Shown here: positions 15,944-22,277 of the stretch, piece after piece
Layout: every line of letters starts with the position of its first letter
Position numbering within the stretch: position 1 is the first letter of the stretch
DNA from: JAJKIP01 sp040509055
Lineage (GTDB): Bacteria; Bacteroidota; Bacteroidia; Chitinophagales; Chitinophagaceae
Length of the DNA: 22,277 nucleotides
Direction of reading: 5' to 3'
NCBI GenBank assembly: GCA_040509055.1
Contig: JBEVLT010000220.1
Coordinates: forward strand, 1 to 22,277
Position numbers and translations under genes: made by a program
Notes under the pieces: model-generated
Seen by the model: the letters and a program-made list of their open reading frames with translations, nothing else
Told to the model about the DNA's origin: nothing
Database searches by the model: none

Positions 15944-16444
15944 ATGTCTCCGACAGAATTTGATAAAGTGCTGGTACAAAATGCAGATTTCTTAAGACCG
16001 TTTGCCATCAACCTCACCAGGGACAGCGAGGCGGCCAACGACCTGTACCAGGAAACATTATACAAGGCCCTGGCCAATCACGAGAAGTACAATGCAGGTA
16101 CAAATATCAAAGCATGGTTGTTTACCATCATGCGGAATATTTTTATCAATGACTACCGCCGGAAAGCAAAGCAGCGGACCATCTTTGATAACTCTGCCAA
16201 CGACTTCCTGCTCAATACCGGCCAGGCTGCTGTAAGCAATGCAGCCGAGAGCGGACTGCGGATGAAAGAAATTACAACGGCCGTTCACCAGCTGCCCGAG
16301 ATCTTCAAGACGCCCTTCCAGCTTTACTTCGACGGGTATAAATACCAGGAGATCGCTGATGTGCTGAAGGAACCGCTGGGCACCGTTAAAAGCAGGATAC
16401 ACTTTGCCCGCAAGCTGCTGAAAGAGCGCCTGAGCAGGTATTAA
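15944..16444 (+). CDS. ECF-type RNA polymerase sigma factor
   Basis: A 166-residue ECF sigma factor heading the carotenoid operon. Region 2 spans about residues 10-78, with DLYQETLYKAL (33-43) and KAWLFTIMRNIFINDYRR (56-73), the core-binding and -10 recognition parts. Region 4 spans about 110-163, with YQEIADVLKEPLGTVKSRIHFARKLLKERL as the helix-turn-helix for the -35 element. Length and layout are normal for the family. No anti-sigma factor gene lies beside it. The next gene, crtI, begins 7 bp after its stop. It may transcribe the operon itself or a wider light-stress regulon, by analogy with the light-induced sigma factor CarQ of Myxococcus, and its own expression is probably controlled at the gap upstream. 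Confidence 0.95.
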   Translation: MSPTEFDKVLVQNADFLRPFAINLTRDSEAANDLYQETLYKALANHEKYNAGTNIKAWLFTIMRNIFINDYRRKAKQRTIFDNSANDFLLNTGQAAVSNAAESGLRMKEITTAVHQLPEIFKTPFQLYFDGYKYQEIADVLKEPLGTVKSRIHFARKLLKERLSRY

Positions 16445-16451
16445 AACACGC

Positions 16452-17927
16452 ATGGCGACCCGGAAAGCAATAGTGATCGGGAGTGGGTTTGCCGGTCTTT
16501 CTGCAGCCTCTTTTATGGCCAAAGATGGCTGGCAGGTCACTGTGATCGAGAAGCACCGCGAACCCGGTGGGCGGGCCCGCCAATTGAAAGAAAATGGTTT
16601 CACCTTCGACAGGGGCCCCAGTTTTTACTGGATGCCCGATGTGTTCGAACGCTACTTTGCCCAATTTGGCAAACAGGTAAGCGATTATTATTCACTCCGC
16701 CGCCTCCACCCTTCCTACCGCATTTACTGGAACAACGATTTTACCGATATACCAGCGGGTATGGAAGAAGTAAAAGCATTTTTTGAATCGATAGAGCCTG
16801 GCAGCGGTGCCCGGCTGGAGCAGTATCTCCGGGGTGCGGCTTACAAATACCGCGTGGGCATCAACAACCTGGTCTACAAACCCGGGCTGTCGTGGACGGA
16901 GTTCCTGGACCGCGATACCCTGACCGGCGTTTTCAAGCTCGATGTCTTTACCTCCATCCGCCGCCATATCCGCAAATATTTCCATCACCCGAAGCTGCGG
17001 CGGATCATGGAGTTCCCGGTACTCTTCCTGGGTGCCCTGCCGGAAGATACCCCGGCGCTGTACAGCCTGATGAACTATGCCGACATTGCAGGTGGTACCT
17101 GGTACCCGGACGGCGGTATGTACAAGGTCATAGAGGCCATGTATAACCTGGCTGTCGAATTGGGCGTGCAGTTCCGGTTTGGTGAAAATGTGGCCTCCAT
17201 TACCCTTGCCAACGGGGTAGCTGGCGGAGTGGTCACCGATAAAGCTACCTACACTGCCGATGTGGTCATCAGCGGCGCCGATTACCAGTTTACAGAAACA
17301 AAGCTGCTGCCGCCTGCCTTCCGAAGCTATTCCGATACATATTGGAACAGGAAGGTGATGGCGCCTTCCTGCCTGCTGTATTATGTGGGACTGAACAAGC
17401 GGCTGCGTAATGTGCAGCACCATTCCCTGTTCTTCGACGTGGACTTTGAAAAGCACGGAGCGGCTATTTACAAATCGCCGCAATGGCCTGCCGATCCCTT
17501 GTTTTATGTGAGCATTCCTTCCGTTACGGATGCTACTGTAGCGCCGCCGGGGTATGAGAACCTGGTTTTGCTGGTGCCGGTGGCAGCGGGCCTGGAAGGG
17601 GATACTGAAGCGCTGCGCGACCGGTATTATCACCATCTCATAGCCCGGATGGAGCGCCACCTGGGCCAGTCCATTGCCGGCAACGTGATCTATAAAAAAT
17701 CGTACGCGGTCAGCGACTTCGTACATGATTATAACTCCTTCAGGGGAAATGCCTATGGGCTGGCCAACACCTTGCGGCAAACAGCTGTCTTCAGGCCTTC
17801 CTGCCGGAGCAAAAAAGTAAAGAACCTGTTTTACACAGGCCAGCTGACGGTGCCGGGGCCGGGTGTGCCGCCCAGCCTGATCAGCGGGGAAGTAGTGGCA
17901 AAGCAAGTGATCAAAACATTTGAATAA
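16452..17927 (+). CDS. crtI: phytoene desaturase
   Basis: A 491-residue FAD-dependent desaturase that converts colourless 15-cis-phytoene to lycopene in four dehydrogenations at the membrane. The dinucleotide-binding motif is KAIVIGSGFAGLSAASF (5-21), followed by the ERPGG-like turn EPGGRARQ and FDRGPSFYWMPDVF, both strongly conserved in CrtI. The C-terminal signature is FYTGQLTVPGPGVPPSLISGE. Length is normal for bacterial CrtI and no key segment is missing. It starts 7 bp after the sigma factor and is followed 17 bp later by crtB, the usual Bacteroidota order. Related CrtN or 3-step enzymes are possible on sequence alone, but crtY and crtZ downstream argue for lycopene as the product. Confidence 0.95.
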   Translation: MATRKAIVIGSGFAGLSAASFMAKDGWQVTVIEKHREPGGRARQLKENGFTFDRGPSFYWMPDVFERYFAQFGKQVSDYYSLRRLHPSYRIYWNNDFTDIPAGMEEVKAFFESIEPGSGARLEQYLRGAAYKYRVGINNLVYKPGLSWTEFLDRDTLTGVFKLDVFTSIRRHIRKYFHHPKLRRIMEFPVLFLGALPEDTPALYSLMNYADIAGGTWYPDGGMYKVIEAMYNLAVELGVQFRFGENVASITLANGVAGGVVTDKATYTADVVISGADYQFTETKLLPPAFRSYSDTYWNRKVMAPSCLLYYVGLNKRLRNVQHHSLFFDVDFEKHGAAIYKSPQWPADPLFYVSIPSVTDATVAPPGYENLVLLVPVAAGLEGDTEALRDRYYHHLIARMERHLGQSIAGNVIYKKSYAVSDFVHDYNSFRGNAYGLANTLRQTAVFRPSCRSKKVKNLFYTGQLTVPGPGVPPSLISGEVVAKQVIKTFE

Positions 17928-17944
17928 CCGGAAATTCAGCATCC

Positions 17945-18781
17945 ATGATTGAGCTTTTTCATCGGGTGAGCGAGCAGTGCAGCCGGCTGGTAACGGAGCA
18001 ATACAGTACTTCTTTTTCTTCGGCCATCCGGTTGCTGCACAAAGATCTTCGGGCACCTGTGTTCAACATTTATGGTTTTGTACGCCTAGCCGACGAGATC
18101 GTGGACACCTTTCACGACTATGATAAACGTGCCCTGCTGGAAGAGTTTAAAAAACAAACCTGGCAGGCTATCGACCGCGGTATCAGCTGCAACCCGGTGC
18201 TGAACAGCTTCCAGCTTACGGTAAACCGGTATGGCATCGACCCGCAGCTGATCGAAGCTTTTTTTGGCAGCATGGAAATGGACCTGGCCCGGCAGGTATA
18301 TGATGAAGAAAAATACGGCCAGTATATCTATGGCTCAGCTGAAGTAGTAGGCCTGATGTGCCTCTGTGTTTTTTGTGAAGGCAACAAAGAGTTGTATCAG
18401 CAGCTGGAAGCCCCGGCCCGCTCGCTGGGTGCCGCTTTCCAGAAAGTAAATTTCCTGCGCGATATCAGGGCGGATTACAACGGCATGTCCCGGATCTATT
18501 TTCCCTGCTGCGACTTCAATAATTTTACCACGGAGAAGAAGCAGCAGATCGAAGCCGACATACAGCAGGATTTCCGGCATGCCTGTACCGGCATCGTGCG
18601 CCTGCCGCTGAAAGCGCGGTTTGGCGTGTATGTGGCGTACAAGTATTATTTGTCGCTGTTCAAAAAAATAAAACAAATGCAGCCTGCCAGTGTGCTGCAG
18701 CAACGGATCCGCATACCGAACTACCGGAAAATGATGATCCTGGCGCGGGCAGGTGTAAAAAACCAGCTGCGGCTGATCTGA
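17945..18781 (+). CDS. crtB: phytoene synthase
   Basis: A 278-residue trans-prenyltransferase of the squalene/phytoene synthase family that joins two GGPP molecules to phytoene, the first committed carotenoid step. Both Mg-diphosphate-binding aspartate motifs are present: D50xxxD54 in RLADEIVDTF and N169xxRDxxxD177 in KVNFLRDIRADY. STSF at 21-24 and YIYGSAEVVGLM (127-138) also fit. Length is within the normal range for the bacterial form. It lies between crtI and idi with a 2-bp gap to idi. The GGPP substrate must come from a crtE-type synthase elsewhere, since none is in the window. Confidence 0.95.
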   Translation: MIELFHRVSEQCSRLVTEQYSTSFSSAIRLLHKDLRAPVFNIYGFVRLADEIVDTFHDYDKRALLEEFKKQTWQAIDRGISCNPVLNSFQLTVNRYGIDPQLIEAFFGSMEMDLARQVYDEEKYGQYIYGSAEVVGLMCLCVFCEGNKELYQQLEAPARSLGAAFQKVNFLRDIRADYNGMSRIYFPCCDFNNFTTEKKQQIEADIQQDFRHACTGIVRLPLKARFGVYVAYKYYLSLFKKIKQMQPASVLQQRIRIPNYRKMMILARAGVKNQLRLI

Positions 18782-18783
18782 GT

Positions 18784-19323
18784 ATGGAACCACAGGTGAT
18801 CGTTGTCAATGAACGGGATGAGCAAACAGGCGTAGCCGGCAAGATGGAAGCGCACAAGGAGGGCTTGCTGCACCGGGCTTTCAGCGTGTTTATCTTCAAC
18901 GGCAAGGGCGATATGCTGCTGCAGCAACGGGCCGCAGGTAAATACCACAGCGGTGGCCTTTGGACCAATGCCTGCTGCAGCCACCCGGCGCCGGGCGAAG
19001 AGACCTGTGCGGCCGCTCTACGCCGGTTGCAGGAAGAAATGGGATTTACTGCTCCGCTGGAGAAGGTATTCGACTTTGTGTACCGGGCCTCGTTCGATAA
19101 TGGCCTTACCGAGCATGAATTCGATCATGTATTTACGGGGGAGTATGAAGGCCGGATCCATTTTTGCGGCAACGAAGTGATGGACTATTGTTATAAGAAT
19201 ATGGCCGACATCAGCCGGTCGCTGCAGGAGCAGCCCGGGCAATATACGGCCTGGTTTCGCCTCGCCTTCCCGCGTATCGAAAGCTGGTGGAATGAAAGAT
19301 ACAGGAACAGTGTTGCCTCATGA
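18784..19323 (+). CDS. idi: isopentenyl-diphosphate delta-isomerase, type I
   Basis: A 179-residue Nudix-fold isomerase that interconverts IPP and DMAPP, supplying the starter unit for GGPP. The active-site Cys is C65 in LWTNACCSHP, aligned with the TNxxCxHP motif of Escherichia coli Idi. The Nudix-like helix is AALRRLQEEMG (77-87), and the acidic pair is E110/E112 in TEHEFDHVF, with E112 the expected catalytic residue. Length matches the family. Its stop overlaps the start of crtZ by 4 bp (ATGA), a coupling junction. Its presence in the operon suggests that precursor supply is raised together with pigment synthesis. The carotenoid genes are otherwise downstream of GGPP. Confidence 0.96.
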   Translation: MEPQVIVVNERDEQTGVAGKMEAHKEGLLHRAFSVFIFNGKGDMLLQQRAAGKYHSGGLWTNACCSHPAPGEETCAAALRRLQEEMGFTAPLEKVFDFVYRASFDNGLTEHEFDHVFTGEYEGRIHFCGNEVMDYCYKNMADISRSLQEQPGQYTAWFRLAFPRIESWWNERYRNSVAS

Positions 19324-19829
19324 CCGTCTTTTTGTACATATTGACCCTGCTGGCCACTTTCCTGGCTATGGAAGGAGTAACCTGGCTCACGCATAAGTAC
19401 GTGATGCACGGGTTTCTCTGGTACCTGCACAAAGACCATCACCAGGTGCAACCCGGGTTTTTCGAGAAGAACGATGCTTTCTTTATCATCTTCGCTATTC
19501 CCAGCATTGCCCTGATCTTTTTCGGTACTTATGGCAATGCGTGGTGGATGCAGGCCATTGGTTTTGGCATTATGGCCTATGGCTTTGCTTATTTCCTGGT
19601 ACATGATGTGATCATCCACCAGCGTTTCAGATGGTTTACCCGCAGCAACAACCGGTATGTGAGGGCCATCCGCTGGGCACACAAGATGCACCACAAACAC
19701 CTGAACAGGCATGATGGTGAAAGCTTTGGTATGCTGTGGGTGGCCAGGAAATATCGCGAAAAAGTGCGGCGCGACAAAGCCCTGATGGCAGGCAACCGTA
19801 AAGTGGATTATGCACCTGAGATGGAATAG
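19320..19829 (+). CDS. crtZ: beta-carotene 3-hydroxylase
   Basis: A 169-residue di-iron membrane hydroxylase of the fatty acid hydroxylase superfamily that adds 3-OH groups to both beta-rings, turning beta-carotene into zeaxanthin. The histidine clusters are H25x4H30 (HKYVMH), H37x2HH (HKDHH, 37-41), HDVIIH near 98-103, and HKMHHKH near 120-126. Three or four membrane segments surround them. Length is normal for bacterial CrtZ. It shares a 4-bp overlap with idi and precedes crtY by 20 bp. Hydroxylation of other ring substrates cannot be excluded. Confidence 0.95.
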   Translation: MTVFLYILTLLATFLAMEGVTWLTHKYVMHGFLWYLHKDHHQVQPGFFEKNDAFFIIFAIPSIALIFFGTYGNAWWMQAIGFGIMAYGFAYFLVHDVIIHQRFRWFTRSNNRYVRAIRWAHKMHHKHLNRHDGESFGMLWVARKYREKVRRDKALMAGNRKVDYAPEME

Positions 19830-19849
19830 CTATCTTTCCTTTTCTTGTC

Positions 19850-20995
19850 TTGAATACGGACCAACGATATGATTACATCATCGCCGGCGCCGGCTGTGCC
19901 GGGCTCAGCCTGCTGGTACACATGATCCATAGCGGCCTGCTGGGCGATAAAAAAATACTACTGATCGACCGGGAGGCAAAGCAGCAGAATGACCGGACCT
20001 GGTGCTTCTGGGAAAAGAATTGCAGCCTGTTTGAGCCCATCGTTTACCGGCAATGGGAGCAGACCTGGTTTCACGGGACAGGATTTTCCTCTTTATTACA
20101 GCTGGCTCCTTATACCTACAAGCTGATACGGGGGATCGATTTTTATAAATATTGCCTGGAGCTTATTTGTCAGCAGTGCAACATCGATATTCTGCAGGTG
20201 GAAGTGGAGCAGGTATACAGTGAGGCAAATGATACGTACCTGATAGCGGGAGGCAGAAAGATCCACGCAGATTATATTTTCAGCAGCATCCTGCCCGCAC
20301 GATTGCCGCTGCGTAAAAACGATCATTCCCTGCTCCAGCACTTCAAAGGTTGGGTAATTGATACGGACACACCGGTATTTCACCCGGAGCAGGCAACCCT
20401 GATGGATTTCCGGGCCATACAGGAGCATGGTTGTGCATTTGCCTATGTGATGCCTTTTTCATCTACCCGGGCACTGGTGGAGTTTACGTTATTTACAGGG
20501 CAATTATTGCAGCCCATGCAGTACGAAGAAGGGTTGAGGCTTTACATCCATCGCTTTATCACGCAAGGGCCATATCGTATTGCAGAAGAAGAGTACGGCA
20601 TCATCCCCATGACCAGCTACCGGTTTCCGGTACACCACCACCGTATCGTATACATCGGTACAGCCGGCGGGCAAACGAGGGCTTCCAGCGGGTATACGTT
20701 CCGGTTCATTCAAAAGCATTCTGCAGCCATTGTCGCATCGTTGCTCCGCAGCGGCCAGCCCTTTGTTCCTGCACCGCCACGCCGTTTTCATTTCTACGAC
20801 CGGGTGCTGCTGGATATCCTGCATAACCGGAATGAAAAGGGCAAACGGATCTTTTCCGAACTGTTCAGAAAAAATAAACCGCAACAGGTGCTGCGGTTCC
20901 TTGATAACGAAAGCTCGCCGGGCCAGGAGTTGGGATTGATCGCATCCTTACCTGCCCGGCCTTTTTTGCAGGCTGCTTTGCGGCAACTGAGGTGA
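19850..20995 (+). CDS. crtY: lycopene beta-cyclase
   Basis: A 381-residue flavoprotein that closes both ends of lycopene to beta-rings to give beta-carotene. It carries the dinucleotide motif YDYIIAGAGCAGLSLL (7-22), the CrtY signature NDRTWCFWE (47-55), the MPFSSTRALVEFTLF block, and IGTAGGQTRASSGYTF near residue 272, the conserved GGxTxxSSGY segment. The start is TTG at 19850: the first in-frame ATG would begin inside the domain after the FAD motif and remove it. The frame is open further upstream but holds no better start. It is the last gene of the operon. The hydroxylase is encoded before it, so gene order does not follow pathway order. Confidence 0.95.
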   Translation: MNTDQRYDYIIAGAGCAGLSLLVHMIHSGLLGDKKILLIDREAKQQNDRTWCFWEKNCSLFEPIVYRQWEQTWFHGTGFSSLLQLAPYTYKLIRGIDFYKYCLELICQQCNIDILQVEVEQVYSEANDTYLIAGGRKIHADYIFSSILPARLPLRKNDHSLLQHFKGWVIDTDTPVFHPEQATLMDFRAIQEHGCAFAYVMPFSSTRALVEFTLFTGQLLQPMQYEEGLRLYIHRFITQGPYRIAEEEYGIIPMTSYRFPVHHHRIVYIGTAGGQTRASSGYTFRFIQKHSAAIVASLLRSGQPFVPAPPRRFHFYDRVLLDILHNRNEKGKRIFSELFRKNKPQQVLRFLDNESSPGQELGLIASLPARPFLQAALRQLR

Positions 20996-21104
20996 TTGGG
21001 CAAAGGATTGGTTTAAAGAGAGACGGCTGCCATAAGATTTCCATTCCAATTCTTCATTCAGTATACATCTCTATACAATCTGCGTTCTTACGTTTTACAG
21101 AAAG

Positions 21105-21120
21105 GCGCCGCGTCCGGTGC
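21105..21120 (-). terminator. possible intrinsic terminator of the right-edge gene
   Basis: GCGCCG and CGGTGC pair over a 4-base loop (six pairs, one of them G-U). Read on the - strand the hairpin begins 2 nt after the stop codon at 21123 and is followed by CTTTCTGT, a weak T tract. This position fits a terminator for the - strand gene. The T tract is short, so confidence is limited. No comparable hairpin is seen for the converging crtY. Confidence 0.4.
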
Positions 21121-21122
21121 GA

Positions 21123-22277
21123 TTACAAGATGGTGTAGATGAACGAATAGCTGATCCTGCCTGAGTTTCCTGCTGAACTACCTGCCGAGGTAAACTGGAA
21201 CCGGACCCGGTCATTGGTCACATCTGCGGATAGCATGGTGCCCGAATTGGCAATGGCAAAGGTGTTGGAAGAGGTCGCTGTTCCCGAAGCATCGGTGGAA
21301 GCAGAAAAATTTGACGCAAAAGGAAGAGAGATGGCAACTTCTGATGCGGTGCCGCTTGCTGTTACGAGAAAGTCAACATAGCCCGTCACCGTTACACGAT
21401 CCCCGAGTTTAATGTATTGAGAAACGTTGGCTGAGCCGGCAGAAGTATTGGCTACATAGGTAGCCGTAGGCGTATAGCTGCCGGACGCAACCGAAGAAGC
21501 CGATACATAATTACTGTCGGCATGTTGCTTATATACCTTTTGCAGTCCTGACAAAGGTCTTGCATCATAATATTCATCATAGCCGTAGGTTACGAATTTT
21601 CCCTTTCGCACGCCACTGTTCGCGGTGATACCTGTCCATACATTGCCAAGCGTATCGGCGTAGAGCAGGTCCACATCATCATCTGGGTTTGTATTCAGAT
21701 TATTATTGGGATTACGGCTGATGCCCCAATGTGCATAAGCTCCGCCTATCCAGAGCCCGGTTATATTCCTGATTGCAGGATTCCTGTTGCCGGCAAATAT
21801 CTGCGGATGGCCACCGATCTCATTGTAATAGTTTCCAACAGCCCCGATCCCGTTTTCTCCTCCCATCTGAACTATTTTATCCCATCTCCCGTTTTTGTGA
21901 TAGGAAATAAAGAGGCCTGAGTAATCACCCTCCCCGGTTTGTTCAAGCTCTTCAAATTTTATCGCGTAAAACTTGTTTTCAGGATCCGTTGTATCGCGGA
22001 TAATCAGTGAGTCCAGCGCGCCGCTTACTACGTTCCAGTTGGCATCTTCCTGCAGCGTTGTCTGGTTCAGAATATAGTCGTCCATATTGGTTTTTGACAG
22101 CCGGGTCCATCGGGCGGGGGCATGTTGTCTGTACCAGTATCGGCCGATATCATAGGTGAAGATGACGGTGCCCCGGGCGTCGGTGCCCGGTTGTGTGTTC
22201 GCATCGGCGGTATCCCTGTAGCCGGGAACCAAAAGACTATATTGGGTCAGCAAGCGGGAGCTTTGCGCCGGTAAGCC
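21123..22277 (-). CDS. unrecognised protein with phage-tail/surface-type C-terminal beta domain, 5' end outside window
   Basis: The frame is open to the right edge; the first in-window start codon is a TTG at 22253, and the residues before it (ending PAQSSRL) continue smoothly, so the N-terminus lies outside. I do not recognise the first 250 residues. They are rich in Gly, Asn, Asp, Tyr and Trp, with WDKIVQMGGENGIGAVG and GLWIGGAYAHWGISRNPN, resembling secreted or structural beta-rich proteins. The last 120 residues (about 21126-21500) are Ser/Thr/Ala-rich with alternating beta-strand patterns, including GSYTPTATYVAN, YIKLGDRVTVTGYVDF, VAISLPFASNF and GRISYSFIYTIL. Similar GxYTPT...VGDxVTVxG...LPxASNF modules end phage tail or fibre proteins and some surface proteins. 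A domain near 21900-22200 (FYAIKFEEL, SGLFISYHKNG) may be a further beta module. Function unknown. Confidence 0.7.
   Translation of the reverse strand, partial: GLPAQSSRLLTQYSLLVPGYRDTADANTQPGTDARGTVIFTYDIGRYWYRQHAPARWTRLSKTNMDDYILNQTTLQEDANWNVVSGALDSLIIRDTTDPENKFYAIKFEELEQTGEGDYSGLFISYHKNGRWDKIVQMGGENGIGAVGNYYNEIGGHPQIFAGNRNPAIRNITGLWIGGAYAHWGISRNPNNNLNTNPDDDVDLLYADTLGNVWTGITANSGVRKGKFVTYGYDEYYDARPLSGLQKVYKQHADSNYVSASSVASGSYTPTATYVANTSAGSANVSQYIKLGDRVTVTGYVDFLVTASGTASEVAISLPFASNFSASTDASGTATSSNTFAIANSGTMLSADVTNDRVRFQFTSAGSSAGNSGRISYSFIYTIL

Noticed and set aside
16692..18056. Long - strand open frame (454 codons) opposite crtI and the start of crtB
   Set aside because: The + strand frames are full-length, motif-complete crtI and crtB. 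The antisense translation has no recognisable features.
1..22277. Search for tRNA, rRNA, CRISPR repeats, insertion sequences and attachment sites
   Set aside because: No cloverleaf-like gene, spaced direct repeats, transposase frame or terminal inverted repeats were noticed by eye. Genes are packed tightly with no gene-free stretch longer than 237 bp.

Overview
The window looks like chromosomal DNA from a GC-rich member of the Bacteroidota, most likely a Chitinophagaceae-type soil or freshwater bacterium. This is inferred, not proven. The grounds are the near absence of purine-rich ribosome binding sites, TAnnTTTG-like promoter elements in AT-rich gaps, the style of the polysaccharide genes (CpsB/YwqE-type PHP phosphatase, LegC-type aminotransferase) and a carotenoid operon led by an ECF sigma factor near a MerR/B12-type regulator. 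I see no rRNA, tRNA, CRISPR array, transposase or insertion sequence.

Region 1 (1-12313, + strand) is the right part of an exopolysaccharide or capsule locus that continues beyond the left edge. In order it holds: a GT4 glycosyltransferase (5' end outside the window), a SAM methyltransferase, a polytopic membrane protein that may be the polymerase, an AsnB-type amidotransferase, a second GT4 glycosyltransferase, a NeuD/PglD-like acetyltransferase, a nucleotide-sugar 6-dehydrogenase, an SDR with a decarboxylase-like STSE motif, a LegC-type PLP aminotransferase, an initiating sugar-phosphate transferase and a CpsB-like phosphatase. The middle genes form a plausible route to an N-acylated amino sugar that the sugar-phosphate transferase could load onto undecaprenyl phosphate.

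Region 2 (12374-13258, + strand) is a MerR-family regulator with a CarH/LitR-type cobalamin photoreceptor module. The Wx9EH motif (W139, E149, H150) and the ExHxxG cobalamin-ligand motif (E185, H187, G190) are both intact.

Region 3 (13278-15706, - strand) is a two-gene MBOAT plus SGNH/DltD-like unit, typical of O-acyl (usually O-acetyl) modification of surface polysaccharides. It sits between the regulator and the carotenoid genes.

Region 4 (15944-20995, + strand) is a compact six-gene carotenoid operon: ECF sigma factor, crtI, crtB, idi, crtZ and crtY, with gaps of 20 bp or less. The predicted product is zeaxanthin from GGPP. No crtE (GGPP synthase) and no ketolase are present. The 237-bp divergent gap upstream (15707-15943) is AT-rich on its right side and carries a dyad next to the sigma-factor start that is a candidate operator.

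Region 5 (21123 to the right edge, - strand) is the C-terminal part of an unrecognised large protein ending in a Ser/Thr/Ala-rich beta domain resembling phage tail or surface-appendage termini. The most interesting combination in the window is the B12-type photoreceptor, the ECF-led carotenoid operon and the neighbouring envelope polysaccharide genes, which may make up a light-responsive envelope protection module.
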